Assembly: GCF_021462225.1 (NCBI RefSeq)
Contig: NC_061795.1
Location: forward strand, 4,355,001-4,419,000
Reading direction: 5' to 3'
DNA: 64,000 nucleotides
From: Girardinichthys multiradiatus
Lineage: Eukaryota > Chordata > Actinopteri > Cyprinodontiformes > Goodeidae
Within the stretch, counting starts at the first letter, position 1. Each line of letters begins with the position of its first letter. A program made the position numbers and the translations under genes. The notes under the pieces are model-generated. The model searched no databases. It was not told the DNA's origin and was given only the letters and a program-made list of their open reading frames with translations. Shown in pieces: positions 43,071 through 56,260 of the stretch.

Positions 43071-44230
43071 ATTAATACACCATTTTAGGAAAGAAAAATT
43101 GTTTAATGATATCTAAAACCGCTTTTAGAATGTCAAGAAAAGCCACTTTTATTGGCACGTTTTGGAGAGTAAAACTAAAAGTCCATTAATAAGAATAATC
43201 TAATTCTTACTTTTTAAGCCTAATAAAGTGTTCCCTGTGAGACATTTGCAACAAGTCAATTTATCTAATCACTCCTGGCTCCAGCCAACTAAGATGACTT
43301 TAATGCCTTCAATTTACCTGCTATTTTCTTCTGGATCACATGCTTGTGCATCTGCAGACAGAGAGCAAGATATCAGATATGGATGTTGTTCCAGGAAAAT
43401 GCTCTAATTATCTTTGCTTTGGATGCCTTTACAATTAGCCACATTATTTACTGTCTGCTTACAGACAGAGTGTAAGAAAGAAAAAAAAAGACCCAGATTA
43501 AAATTACTTTATGCTTCATTTTTTTTTATAACAAAGTATGGTCATACTTATAATGTTGTAGTGGATGCTGGAAAAGACCAGACCCTGGATGGTTCAGGTC
43601 CAACACAAAACCATAAGACAAACGAAACAAGCAACCATCACATAAGATCACACCTTTGGTCGAGTCCACACAGGGTAATTTTCTGAGATTCCCAACCCTT
43701 CAACAGCTTTCTCTTTTCCCCCATCCACCTCCAGGAGTGTGGCATTAAATTCTGGGCCCGTCTAAATCATCTTATTTGCTTAAAATCTCTCCCACATATT
43801 TTTTTTCATGTTAAGTCTCTGCATTGAGAAAATATGCTATTAAAATAGCATTATAAAAGTTAAATGCCCAGAATTCATTATGGTTTTTTTATTTGGACAA
43901 ACAGAAGATTATTAGCAATTGTTGGAATAATTACTGGAAATTATTTTTGGACTGACAATTTTATGGTTGCAATTATCTATGTTATCTATGTCAAAATAAA
44001 GCTCCAATGTGCTCATTTCACTCTAAGACAACTCATGATATTAGCTTGTGTGTTAGTTCAGTCGTGCTGTTTGTCTCATGAAGTTGGGAATTTTCTCTTC
44101 CTCTCTTTTTTTATTTTTTGGTAGCCTGCTTTCCATTTCTTAAATTAAAGACATGACCTGTTTCTCTTTCCTACTCCTCTGGCTATTGGATCACTATATG
44201 TAATTCTGCTAAAATGACCATGTGTATGTG
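43071..44230. other. No gene seen
   Basis: AT-rich sequence with short unconvincing frames only (for example 43414-43686 and 43864-44124). Confidence 0.5.
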
Positions 44231-44406
44231 TAGACTAAGCCCTTTTACAACTTTTTAAAAGGAAGATAGGGGTATTGGAGAGTATTGGAGAGGAGAGTCT
44301 GGCTGATAGTCGAACCTCGGCTTCAGGAGGAGCAGTGTGGTTTTTTTCCCGGCCGTGGAACATTGGACCAGCTCTACACTGTCTGCAGGGTACTTGAGGG
44401 TTAATG

Positions 44407-45330
44407 GGTGTTTGTCCAACCGGTCCACATGTGTTTTGTGGACCTGGAGAAGGCATTCGACTGTGTCCCTCGTGGTGTCCTGTGGGGGTTGCTCCAGGAG
44501 TATGGAATGGGGGGCCCTTTCTTAGGGGCCATCCGGTCTCTGTACAAGTGGAGCAGGAGTTTGGTCCGCATTGGCGGCACTAAGTTGGACCTGTTCCCGG
44601 TGCATGTTGGACTCCAGCAGGGCTGCCCTATGTCACCGGTCCTGGCCATGGTTCTCGACCGGAAAAGGGTGGCTTGCCCTCTTCAGGTTGGTGGGGAGTT
44701 CCTGCCTCAAGTGGAGGAGTTCAAGTATCTTGGGGTCTTGTTCACGAGTGATGGGAGAATGGAGCGGGAGATTGACAGACGGATCAATGTGGATGCCGCA
44801 GTAATGGGGAGGCTGTGCCGATCCGTTGAGGTGAAGAGAGAGCTGAGCCGACAACGAAGCTCTCGATTTACCGGTTGGTCTACGTTCCTACCCTCACCTA
44901 TGGCCATGAGCTTTGGGTCATGACCGAAAGAACGAGATACCGGATATAAGCGGCTGAAATGAGCTTCGTTCGTAGGGTGGCCGGGAGCCCTCTTAGAGAT
45001 AGGGTGAGGAGCTCGGCCATCCGTGAGGAGCTCAAAGTAGAGCCGCTGTTCCTCCACATAGAAAGGAGCCAGTTAGGGTGGCTCGGGCATCTATACTGGA
45101 TTCCTCCTGGACACCTTCCTTGGGAGGTGTTCCAGGCACGCCCCACTGGGAGGAGGCCCAAGGGATGGCCCAGGATACTTTGGAGGGACTATGTCTCTCA
45201 GCTGGTCTGGGAATGCCTTGGGATTCCCCCTGACGAGCTGGAGGAGATGTCTGGGGAGAGGGATGTCTGGGTGTCTCTACTGAGTCTACTGAGTCTGCTG
45301 CCCCTGCGACCCGGTCCCGGATGAAGCGGA
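44407..45330 (+). mobile_element. LINE reverse-transcriptase fragment and 3' ORF end
   Basis: The frame starting 44408 contains CFVDLEKAFDCVPR (RT palm strand), VGLQQGCPMSPVL (RT motif) and EEFKYLGVLF. The segment holding the catalytic F/Y-x-DD box is deleted, going from SPVLAMV directly to LDRKRVACPL. The ORF end continues in the frame of 44959-45324 with LGHLYWIPPG and WRDYVS. The element is 5'-truncated and frameshifted. The family is a common fish non-LTR retrotransposon; I cannot name the clade safely. Confidence 0.85.
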
Positions 45331-45475
45331 AGATGACGAGTATCTTCATCACACAAGAGTTCACAGTTTTTGTGATCTAAAAGCAGCCTTCTTTTATGGG
45401 GTGAAACTGACAATGATAAAAAAGACGGGATTTACAGAAAACTGTACAGAAAAATGCTATATTCATTTATATATA

Positions 45476-47085
45476 CAGGTCCTTCTCAAAATATTAGCAT
45501 ATTGTGATAAAGTTCATCATTTTCCATAATGTCATGATGAAACTTCAAAATTCATATATTTTAGATTCATTGCACACTAACTGATATATTTCAGGTCTTT
45601 TATTGTCTTAATACGGATGATTTTGGCATACAGCTCATGAAAACCCAAAATTCCTATCTCACAAAATTAGCATATCATTAAAAGGGTCTCTAAACGAGCT
45701 ATGAACCTAATCATCTGAATCAACGAGTTAACTCTAAACACCTGCAAAAGATTCCTGAGGCCTTTAAAACTCCCAGCCTGGTTCATCACTCAAAACCCCA
45801 ATCATGGATAAGACTACCGACCTGACTGCTGTCCAGAAGGCCACTATTGACACCCTCAAGCAAGAGGGTAAGACACAGAAAGAAATTTCTGAACGAATAG
45901 GCTGTTCCCAGAGTGCTGTATCAAGGCACCTCAGTGGGAAGTCTGTGGGAAGGAAAAAGTGTGGCAGAAAATGCTGCACAACGAGAAGAGGTGACCAGAC
46001 CCTGAGGAAGATTGTGGAGAAGGGCCGATTCCAGACCTTGGGGGACCTGCGGAAGCAGTGGACTGAGTCTGGAGTAGAAACATCCAGAGCCACCGTGCAC
46101 AGGCGTGTGCAGGAAATGGGCTACAGGTGCCGCATTCCCCAGGTCAAGCCACTTTTGAACCAGAAACAGCGGCAGAAGCGCCTGACCTGGGCTACAGAGA
46201 AGCAGCACTGGACTGTTGCTCAGTGGTCCAAAGTACTTTTTTCGGATGAAAGCAAATTCTGCATGTCATTCGGAAATCAAGGTGCCAGAGTCTGGAGGAA
46301 GACTTGGGAGAAGGAAATGCCACAATGCCAAAAGTCCAGTGTCAAGTACCCACAGTCAGTGATGGTCTGGGGTGCCGTGTCAGCTGCTGGTGTTGGTCCA
46401 CTGTGTTTTATCAAGGGCAGGGTCAATGCAGCTAGCTATCAGGAGATTTTGGAGCACTTCATGCTTCCATCTGCTGAAAAGCTTTATGGTGATGAAGATT
46501 TTGTTTTTCAGCACGACCTGGCACCTGCTCACAGTGCCAAAACCACTGGTAAATGGTTTACTGACCATGGTATCACTGCGCTCAATTGGCCTGCCAACTC
46601 TCCTGACCTGAACCCCATAGAGAATCTGTGGGATATTGTGAAGAGAACGTTGAGAGACTCAAGACCCAACACTCTGGATGAGCTAAAGGCCGCTATCAAA
46701 GCATCCTTGGCCTCCATAAGACCTCAGCAGTGCCACAGGCTGATTGCCTCCATGCCACGCCGCATTGAAGCAGTCATTTCTGCAAAAGGATTCCCGACCA
46801 AGTATTGAGTGCATAACTGTACATGATTATTTGAAGGTTGACGTTTTTTGTATTAAAAACACTTTTCTTTTATTGGTCGGATGAAATATGCTAATTTTGT
46901 GAGATAGAAATTTTGGGTTTTCATGAGCTGTATGCCAAAATCATCCGTATTAAGACAATAAAAGACCTCAAATATTTCAGTTAGTGTGCAATGAATCTAA
47001 AATATTTGAATGTAAAATTTTCATCATGACATTATGGAAAATAATGAACTTTATCACAATATGCTAATATTTTGAGAAGGACCTG
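45476..47085 (+). mobile_element. Tc1-like element (family 2), intact copy
   Basis: Starts CAGGTCCTTCTCAAAATATT and ends with its complement, with TA on both sides (45474-45475 and 47086-47087). Inverted ends are ~210 bp and well matched, each containing an inner motif 'cctatctcacaaaattagca' that restates the outer 'tctcaaaatattagcatat', as in the long-IR type of Tc1 element. It encloses an uninterrupted transposase. Confidence 0.95.
45804..46808 (+). CDS. Tc1/mariner transposase, full length, DD34E
   Basis: 334 residues with no stop or frameshift, the usual length for the family. N-terminal paired-like helix-turn-helix (about residues 7-45), then a GRKKCGRK basic motif at 49-56 resembling the AT-hook-like linker, then the catalytic domain. 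Catalytic residues are Asp148 (SDES), Asp238 (QHDLAP) and Glu273 (PIENLW), with exactly 34 residues between the second Asp and the Glu. It would excise and reinsert the element at TA sites. Both sister copies in the window are broken. Whether this copy is active is not shown by sequence alone; a few residues differ from the other copies (for example G-to-W at 168 and W-to-L at 302). Confidence 0.95.
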   Translation: MDKTTDLTAVQKATIDTLKQEGKTQKEISERIGCSQSAVSRHLSGKSVGRKKCGRKCCTTRRGDQTLRKIVEKGRFQTLGDLRKQWTESGVETSRATVHRRVQEMGYRCRIPQVKPLLNQKQRQKRLTWATEKQHWTVAQWSKVLFSDESKFCMSFGNQGARVWRKTWEKEMPQCQKSSVKYPQSVMVWGAVSAAGVGPLCFIKGRVNAASYQEILEHFMLPSAEKLYGDEDFVFQHDLAPAHSAKTTGKWFTDHGITALNWPANSPDLNPIENLWDIVKRTLRDSRPNTLDELKAAIKASLASIRPQQCHRLIASMPRRIEAVISAKGFPTKY

Positions 47086-47087
47086 TA

Positions 47088-47631
47088 CACTACTATCCAC
47101 TGTTTCCACATGCTTGTTGGAGAGGGGGCATTGCTGCACAGTCAATGACTTGTATGGTTTCCATAGGTAGAAAAGATTTTTACTGTTAATAACCGGCTTC
47201 TGAATGACTTTGTGACAAACTGAGGACATAATTCAATCATTTAAATGAGCAATGTTGGAGCAGGGAGACATCTAAATCATTCAGGACATTCAGGCTACAT
47301 AAATTAGCTGAACAGAACTGAATTTAAAAAATGCTTCAGTTACATTTATTTAAACGGGATTTTTAGGTGCACCATCAGTTGTACTTTTGGTAATCAGTCT
47401 ATTGGGTTACACAGAATCAGTAACATAGCAATGTCTGTTTTTTTTTAATACGATCCAGTTAGCTGTTAAATCCAACTGTGTTCATTAGAAACTAGGCATG
47501 CCATGACAGCAGTTTGTAAGGTGATATCAAGGAAAAAGTGTTCTCAAGAATGTGTCTACTTTTCCTCATACCTTTACTGTAAAAACATTGGCAAGGGTTT
47601 AGATTATGCATTATCACATCCAGCAGACTGA
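47088..47631. other. No gene seen
   Basis: AT-rich unique-looking sequence. Confidence 0.5.
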
Positions 47632-47911
47632 AGAAACTGAAACACTTGTCATTTTAGTGTGGGAGGTTTCATGGCTAAATTGGACCAGCCTGGTAGCCAG
47701 TCTTCATTGATTGCACATTGCACCAGTAAGAGCAGAGTGTGAAGGTTCAATTAGCAGGGTAAGAGCACAGTTTTGATCAAAATATTGAAATGCACACAAC
47801 ATTATGGGTGACATACCAGAGTTCAAAAGAGGACAAATTGTTTGTGCACGTCTTGCTGGGGCATCTGTGACCAAGACAGCAAGTCTTTGGGATGTATCAA
47901 GAGCCACGGAC
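47632..47911 (+). mobile_element. Tc1-like element (family 1), 5' fragment
   Basis: It matches the first ~280 bases of 14232-15494 (from gaaactgaaacacttgtcat to gatgtatcaagagccacgga) and then stops abruptly. The transposase N-terminus begins at about 47803 but is cut after the helix-turn-helix region. Confidence 0.88.
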
Positions 47912-48067
47912 CTCATACTCCCCTGAGTCACCCAGTGCTCTGGAGAGGGGCGAAGGGAGAGGAAAGAGTCAGCCTTCAGAAAACAGGCGCTGGAGCAGTT
48001 GTTCCACTGGCAAGCAAGTAATTGTGGACTGGACCCGTCACAAGGCCTATCACAGATTCACTGGTGA

Positions 48068-48345
48068 AATTGAAAGCTAATGTTTTAGCTCCATCCGTCT
48101 CAGTCGTTGTGTCCTTGGGTAAGACAATTCAACTGCCTTGCTTGCCAATTGTGGTCAGAGGGTCCAGTTTTGTCGATTGCATGGCAGCCCCACTTATGTC
48201 AGTCTGCCCCAGGGCAGTTGTGCCTACCACTGTCAGTGTGAATGTATGTATGTATAAATGGGTCGATGACTGATTGAATTGTAAAGTGATTTGAAGTCCT
48301 CTGACTTGATAAAGCGCTATACGATTGTAGGCCATTTTCCATTTA
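48068..48345 (+). repeat. SINE/LINE-tail-like repeat
   Basis: Contains 'gtccttgggtaagacaattc', 'aatgggtcgatgactgattg' and 'aaagcgctatacgattgtag', an arrangement common in fish retroposon 3' ends. Confidence 0.6.
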
Positions 48346-48660
48346 CCCTTGACAGAGCTCTGGAGAGTGGCATTGATGCCTAGAGAACCCTCAACGGAGC
48401 TCTGGAGAGTTCCGCAGAAGCCTGGAAAACTGTTGATGGAGCTCTGAAAACGTAGATGGAGATGAGTCTACCTGGACTCCTTTGTCAAGAAACTTAGGAA
48501 TAAGAGGCGGGTCCACTGTGACGCCCTTGTTGTGGAAAACAGGAACAGGAACATGAGGTGAGTCCACCTGGACAACCTCATCAAGGAACTCAGGAAGGCA
48601 AGGCAAGGTCCACCTGGATGCCCTCGTCGAGGAAGTTATGAACATTATCGCCAATTAAAT
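48346..48660. repeat. Degenerate short tandem units
   Basis: Repeated 'ggagctctg(g/a)a(g/a)a' units at 48355-48450 and 'gtccacctgga' units at 48555-48625. A minus-strand frame (48391-48654) reads as degenerate repeats of FLDEVVQVDS type, so it may derive from a repetitive coding sequence. No family recognised. Confidence 0.45.
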
Positions 48661-49059
48661 GGGGCACATTATAAACTAAAGCTAGACATTGAAGCTTTTG
48701 TCATCTGTCGTGGCTTACAGCCACAGGAGCTAACCTATTTTTCTGGTGAAGGGAGGAGCGAGGGTTGAGACAATCACATAAGTGATGAGGATTGGCTAAG
48801 GTAGAGTACGCTTTCTTTGTAAGCCAATCAGAGGCAGTGTTCAGTTTACACACTAACCACAAACGCGGGTCAGGAGGGAAAGATTGCATTTTCAAAGTGG
48901 AAACACAGACACTACTTTATTCTCCTTGAGATAAAAGGCAAGAATGTACATGTGAAGTAAATATTAAAAGTTTGGTTTAAGTACTTGTCTATGCTATTCC
49001 ACTTTATGCAACTGGCTTGTGAAACCTTAGAAAGAAATCAAAATTCGCAGACATATTTA

Positions 49060-49185
49060 AACTTAAAAAAGTAGCGCAATAGTTACTTTCCCTGTTAACT
49101 AGTCACTTTTATAGTGGAGTAACTCAGTTACTAACTCAGTTACTTTTGGGGAGAAGTAACTAGTAACTATAACTAATTACCTTTT
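49060..49185. repeat. GTTACT/AGTAACT-rich degenerate repeat
   Basis: Many interspersed AGTAACT and AGTTACT units on both strands, able to form imperfect palindromes. It resembles a recurrent fish non-autonomous element end. Confidence 0.5.
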
Positions 49186-49419
49186 TAAACTAACATGCCC
49201 ACCACTTCTCGCCTGCCTTTCCACCCTCCGAAGCTCCAACACATCTATTCTCCTGGAAGAAAGAACAAGGAAATCATTACCTACAAGGATCACTCACCTA
49301 CACCTGTAGAACTCAGCCTCGGTGGGAATACCCACCTTCCTTCCATGAAACCATCTTTCTGTAAATGGTGTCTGGAATTGTTGCCCGCAAGAAGGTCTCA
49401 AACAAAACCAACTAAATAA

Positions 49420-51230
49420 ACTAAAATAATTTATTTTAGTTGTTTGTCATTATTTGTTAAAATAATCTTCTAATACACTTTAATGATGAGCAGGTAATTT
49501 ACTATTTAAGGTCATCAATAGAAAAACTAACAAATTTAGACTATTATAATGCAAAAACGTTTACTGAAGGAAATCGCCTTACTTTCTGTTATGAAAATTT
49601 GTCATGTTTCGAGAGAATAATCAGCAACGTTCAGTATAATTTGTTTTTAATAGTTTTTCAATCACTCTTTTGCTTTTTACTGGCAAAAGGTTTACTTTCT
49701 GTCTTTCTTTTTTTCTCTCCACCAAGAAAAAACAAGACTTTCAGATGGGCTTTAGTCTAAAATAAGTCACGTTCCCAAAGGATGATAAAATCCTGGCAGG
49801 TAATGCTCTGACAGACTTTCTTTAATTCCTCACGTTCAAAACATTGTGATCGAGGCAGACTTGGCACAAACCCCCACATGGCTTTTACATATGGTACTCA
49901 ATATGTGTGACCTCATTTCACTCCCTGCATCACTGAAGCTATTGGTGTCATATGCTGGACCGAACATAACCGTCGTTTAAAGCGCACTCAGTTTTGTGTG
50001 TTGCAGTGCTTATAGTTTGCAGCCAGTGATGGATAAATGCTTTTCACCCCTATGAATCTGGTTTTTCTTGTTTCTTTGTTTGGGTTTAAAATTGTCAACC
50101 TTTACATCAGTGCCAGCTGTAGATATTTCTGAGCCATGGATTGTCATCATTGTGCATTTCTTCATGTTTTCCTCGATTACATATTTCTCAGAGACTTCAA
50201 AGTTCAGACTTTCTGGCTAGTTAGATAACTTCCCCTTTTTAATGGGCTCCATTAGGCCTGGTTCCACTCCACCCAGCCCATTCTGATAACGTTTTCTATT
50301 TTTGGGTTTTCCAGCCCAGTTGAAGGCTGAAGGCTGAAGGAAACGAATAAGGATACATCAGCTTTTTAAATTATACATAGATGGGGTGTGCTGTATTTAA
50401 TAACATCCTAAACCAGCTTATTACACATAAAATCAGCTGTTCAGATGCACATTTCCCCAAAAACACACAAAACAATACCACCATGAAACAACTCATGCAA
50501 TAGTCCATATAGGAAAAATAAAATGTCTTTATAATAAATCTTGCTTCAATATTACTGTACGAAATCACTCAAAAATGATAAGAAAAAATCAGCAGTTTGG
50601 GTCTTTAAAGTCTGCTTGCAACTGCTTAAAAATATGAAAAATAATGTTAGCCCCAAAATAACTCATATATATTAAAAAAAGAGTAAAGGAAATTTCTCGC
50701 AGGGTTGGTGTTTCTGCTTGCCAGTGGTTTCCGTCACCAGGCCTGTTGCACACACCAGTCTGCGAGTCTGCATTGCTCCCTGTGGCAATGAATTACAGAG
50801 AAGTCCTTGTCCTTGTTCTCACTATGGCTGAGACAAAATACTTTCTCATAAAGTCAAAAATGTTAACTTCTTCAGGCAAACTTTCACCTTTACCAGATCA
50901 GACAGCAGCGTCTCTCCTTGTCACTTCTCCCACCACACCTCACTCATGTCAAAACCCTGAGCGTTATTTAATAGGTTCTTGCTGGTCTGTGTTCCAGATA
51001 AATATCCCAGTGGATCATTTTATACATGCAAATGTATGCAATTGTTTTTCATTGCTCTGTTTTCTCTTTTCAACTCATTTACACCATTACCTGGGAAAAC
51101 CCCTGCCCAGAGGATAGCTGGTGTCTGAGATTTTCCTTTTGCAAAGGTTCCTCAAACAGAAATGGTTAAATATATGGTTTGTATGTGAAACACTAAGTAG
51201 ACCAGCACACCACTTACTAGCAACTAGCCC
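49420..51230. other. No gene seen
   Basis: AT-rich non-coding sequence; the frame at 50746-51117 has no recognisable domain. Confidence 0.5.
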
Positions 51231-51405
51231 ATTCAGTATCAACAACCATGCTACATTCTAAGTCACCTAAATCCCCTTTCTTTACCAATCTGATACTCAG
51301 TTCAAATTGGCAAGTCACCTTCAGCATGTCCAAATGCCTAAATGCATTGAAATGCTACTATGTGATTGGCAGATTTGTCATTCCTCAAGCCACTGAACAG
51401 GTTTA
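51231..51405. mobile_element. Decayed relative of the 35077-35606 MITE
   Basis: The run from 'aacaaccatgctacattcta' to 'gtgattggcagatttgtcat' parallels 35410-35560 with many substitutions. Terminal repeats are absent. Confidence 0.65.
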
Positions 51406-52018
51406 TCCATAAAATAAATAACAAATGTTAACTGTAGAGGACTTTCAATCATGTTTAAACTGAAGCCCTATTCACTTGAATGGTTTCCCTGGTTATAGTC
51501 TCATCTCCCAGTCATTGCAGCATCCAGCTGTTCCTGTAATTATCGTAGTTTTAGGCAAGTTGTGTCCAGTTTTTATTTTCCTTCCTTTTAAATTGGTCCA
51601 TCCACTACTAAATTGTATTACTGTGAAAAGAAAAATGTGCAAAGAGATGTCTACTAAGTTAGGACCTTGCAAAATACAGTCCATCCATCGTCTATACCAG
51701 CCTATCCTTGTAGGGTGAAGAAGTTGGTCCATACAGCAGCTATTTGGCATGACGCAGATTACACCCTGGACAGGTTGCCTGTCAATTACGTGTATACATA
51801 TTTCTGCAAAAAAAAGTCCTGCAAAAGCAAATAATTACCCTCAGGGGATTAAATGTGTGACCTGCTTTTTGGGCCTTGATGGGTACAGGTAAAATCAAAT
51901 TTTTACATAAAAATGTAACTATTAATATAGCTGAGATCTTACTATTCCTTATAGTAAGATTTGCTGTAGCTCTTCATCTGAAGAGAAAAAAAAGGATGTA
52001 TGTATATACATAAATATA

Positions 52019-52329
52019 CAGTGGGGAGGACAGATATTAGACACACTGTTGATTTTGCAGGTTTTTCCACTTGCAAAGCATGTAGAAGTCTTTAATTTAT
52101 ATCATAGATACTCTTCAATTGTGAGTGACAGAATCTAAAACAAAAATCCAGAAAATCACATTGTAAGATATTTTAGTAATTAATTTGCATTTTATTGCAT
52201 AAGTATTTGATCACCAACCAGTAACAACCAGTAAGAATCCCAGCTGTCACTTGCAAAGCATGTAGAAGTCTTTGCAAGAGGGCAAACCTACAAAATCGCT
52301 ACCGTATCAAATATTTGTTCTCCCCACTC
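52019..52329. mobile_element. MITE with TA-flanked CAGTGGGGAG ends
   Basis: Begins CAGTGGGGAGGACAGATATT and ends with a near-complement (caaatatttgttctccccac). The inner phrase 'cacttgcaaagcatgtagaa' occurs twice (52068 and 52251). At ~310 bp it has no frame. Likely a deletion derivative of a Tc1-type element. Confidence 0.75.
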
Positions 52330-55300
52330 TATATCTAGGCATAAAATGTTGCCTGTGACATCAGCGTTCCTTATGTAAGGCTGTATTATCTTCAATTACT
52401 AAAACCTAACCTTAAACTTTAGTGCCTTATCTTAGCATTTAAGTTAACCCAATTAACCTCTAATTAAACACTAATCCTGACTGTAACTGATCTAATTGTT
52501 TCAAATGTCCACCTTTTTTTTCCAGATCTCCGTGAGTAAAGTTACCTGATAAACCAGAGGTAAAATTCATGCCTGCCTAACCTTTTGTAACAAAAGTATT
52601 CTCCCATATGGAGCTCACTGCCACCACTTCCCATGTCTACCTGCCATGGCTGCCTGGTGAAGTAGTTTCTTGACCTGAGCATGTTGAGTTGGTTAGGGGC
52701 ATGCAGTGTGGGTCATTTGGTTAAAATGATTATAAAATACCAGCTAAACAAATCTTTAAATCCACTAGAATTTCATGTTTTCTAATGTCTTGTACGTTAA
52801 TTACTAGTTCCGGTAGCTATAGCTAATAACAGCTTTTATAGCTTTAACTATGTAAAGCTATAGCTTTACAGATTATTGAATTGCAGCAATCCTTAAAGTT
52901 CCTTTAGTGTTTGAATGCAAAAATTGGAGAGTAATATGAGGAGTCAACGTAACAAAAATTAACTTGAAATTGAAGGTGTGAAATTCTGAATATGGTAAAA
53001 CTGAGTGCCGTGAAAACCAACATGTGATTAATTTCACCTCTGTGAAAATTATAATCTGTGAATTTGGAGGTCAATTAAATTATAACATGATAAATATTAA
53101 TGCTATAAATATTACATATTCGCTTTTAAGGACCTCCAGTCATGGATTCCCCGCTCTTCAGCTGAGCTTCGACCCTCCTCCGCCCCACCTCCACCATCTC
53201 CCTTCCATCCTCCTCCCATACCTTCTTAGGCCTTCACTCCACCACCAGTATCGGATCCCAAGGGGGAAGTCTCATCTAATTCTAAGCCTAAGACGTTCAT
53301 TCAAGCTCTTGTCATTCTCAGCATTTATGTCTTCCTCCGGGGTCCGAGCACCAAAGATATTAACTTCTATCAATAAACTTCTCTAATCGCCATCTTTGTG
53401 TTTCTTATTGTGAGTCTTTTCAGGTTGAATTGTATTGCTAATAGAAATTACCACTAAAACAATTAGCATAATATTTTTTTTCCAATTAGGCAATGATGTG
53501 GCATCATTCTCAGATTTTAAAGAAACTGAATGCAGTTTAAAATAATAGTTTTAGATAACGTGTTTGCTTAAACCACAAGGTTAAAAATTTGACAGGGAAG
53601 TACAGTTAAGTTTTACAGTAAAGCCCAAAAGAAATCACACCCCTGGAAGATTTAGGTTTAAATTTTTTTTCTTCTTTTATCCACTTTTATCCAACCAACA
53701 TGTTGCTTTTGACTGGAAGCTTTAGGGTGGGCTAGACGGAGTATTATCTATTCATGCTGGCTGAATTCCTAACACAGTTGCTTTCATTCACATATTTTAA
53801 AGCTATCATTGTCAGTAAACAAGTCTGAAATTCTGACTAAAAAGTGCTTTATTTAGACCAAGTTTGTAATATTGGTTATATTTAACCCTCCTATTATGTT
53901 TCCTTTTTTTTCTTATTCCTTTTTGAACTATGATTGCAAATTCAGAAATACGCAGTAATACTGAATAAATGCCAGATCCTGAAAGTTTCACTTATTTTTG
54001 TGAACATTGCACATTTCCAATAATTTTATAGGCCAAAAAACCAAAATGGCCTATATACAATTTTGGTCATAAGAGGGTTAAATCACGAAAATGTTCCTCT
54101 TTTTTAAAATACCTAGTTATGTTTAAGCCCATTAGCTGATAAAATCTTTAATCACATAATTTAATTTGTTGTTGTTTTGGCTACTTACCTGTTTTATGTA
54201 TGGAGAAAAGTGTACTAGAATGCTTATAACTGTTAACTGAATTTGCTTCAAAGTTCCTCAGAAATGTGAGTGCGTGAGTTTTATAGTTTGCCACTGAGCT
54301 CAAAGCATTACAAAGTGTCATCAGCAGGTTGCAACCGAATTATAGAGAAACTGCAAATGTCAGGCTATAAAAGTGGACATCCTTTGGTCATATTCTATTC
54401 TACTAACTGATTTAATGTGAACAGTGGTACCTGGATGGTAAGTGGCACTCAGGTCCAGCCATGTTTAGGATGTGAGAGGCACCCAAGTGACACACCTGAC
54501 CATTCAAAACTGCTTACATCAGCATCATCTTACCTGCAAGGGTAACTACCAGATGACAAGCATCATTGTCTTGAATGGACCAGGAAGAATTTGTGCAGGA
54601 TAAGGAACCAGTAAGACTCAGTGCTGTTCTATGTTGAAAGTTTATTCGCACTGAACATTCTGGCAGTGCTCCAGCATCCAGCAACAATAGACTCTGGTCC
54701 AATTTGATGACCATCCGCACGCCACAACACTTGTGCTCTGCCATCTGATGAAAGCTGACTTTGTTTTCCTGACTCTGCTGCATCTCTCTGTGACAGTGAC
54801 TGAAATATATCTATATATATCTGATATGCTAAATAAATATTAGATTCTTTACTGCTGCTTGTGTTACAGGCCATTGTAGCAGCAGTCAGTTTACGTGCAA
54901 GGGTTCCCCTTTGACGTCATAAAAGAGCGCAACAAAATCGTAAAGGAGTAGTCCGGAAATGCCTTTTTAGTGAAATTTTATGTGCATATATGTCAACAAC
55001 TGTTCATTTCAGTGGCATGAATTTACGTTCAAAATATTTTATCAATGTTTCCTTTCTATGAATGTAATTGGATTTATCATGACAATTCAATGTTACAGGC
55101 ACTTTAAATCTACACGATGACAAAAATATTAATCTTCACCATAAAATACAGCTGCAAACAGTTCCTGGTTTGTAAGTTTGTATTAATCATGAGGTAGTAA
55201 TATTCTTATGAGAAATGGGTTTATTTTACAAATGAGTCACACATCAATGCTTCTTAACTTAAATACCTTGTTTAATTTCAACAGCAAAGTCAAACGGAAC

Positions 55301-56228
55301 ATTTAATAAAAAAATCAACAACTTGCATTGTACTTAATTAGTTCAACATATAGACTTCTATGGTAAAAACTATTTTGGTTTTATTTAGACTATTGGGATT
55401 AATATTACCCAGGAAATGACCACTTCTTTATGTGGACACTCCCTCCTATGAGGTTTTGTAAGATGGGAGAAAGGGTAAATACTGAAAACATTTAAACCGT
55501 TTTAGAAAGCTGTTGCAGAAAGGGATATCGTAACATGACAAATCACAATAATTTTTTCCATCCTCTTGCACCTTATCCTGCCATTTGTGGATGCCTCTTT
55601 CATTGTCTGTACCTACAAAAAAAAGGACAAGGTAAGGTGGCAGCGATAATGGCTCTTTATTAATTTAATGTTTTAATAATTTTTCCATACCTGGAATTGT
55701 ATTGTCAAGGAGGAACCCGAAAAATCCACCAATGAACATGTGTGTGGTGAAGAGCACTACGATTACTTGGTCCAGCTCTTTTATTCCTTAACAAGGGAAT
55801 AAAAAAGTAACTTTAAATGATTATGTAATATTTTCAAAAGTATAAACATCATAGGTGTCATTTAAGTTTAGCTTTCTAAAACAAAAATCAGTTCTATGAA
55901 AAAGTATTAGCAGGTAATGTGGTCACATTTTAGAACATCAAAAGACAAATACGACCCTATCATACATCACTGAACATATTATACCCAATCTATGAGTTTA
56001 ACATCACTTGTAGCACAAATCAGAGCTTCACGTAGGGAGCAGTACACGACAACATGTTCCTAACTGAGCTTCTCACCGCTCACTTACTGCTTCTGATGTA
56101 AAATGCCTAGGAACGTCAGTCAGTCATTAAACCACTACTGCTATTGGCGGAAAAAAGTTTTGGCTGCTTTTGTGCCTAAAGGAGATGAGGGTTGAAAAAT
56201 CAAGTGCATAACACAAACAGAGATTTAT
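52330..56228. other. No gene identified
   Basis: Mostly AT-rich. A C-rich patch at 53130-53395 with an AATAAA near 53372 resembles the 3' end of a transcribed repeat or LTR, but no partner is visible. A transposon-like 'aaatcacacccctggaagat' stretch lies near 53632. Confidence 0.4.

Positions 56229-56256
<28 letters not shown>
56229..56256. repeat. (CA)n microsatellite
   Basis: About 14 CA units. Confidence 0.95.

Positions 56257-56260
<4 letters not shown>

Noticed and set aside
53024..53386. 120-residue frame with a proline-rich part
   Set aside because: The composition reflects a C-rich repeat-like patch next to AT-rich DNA, with no domain.
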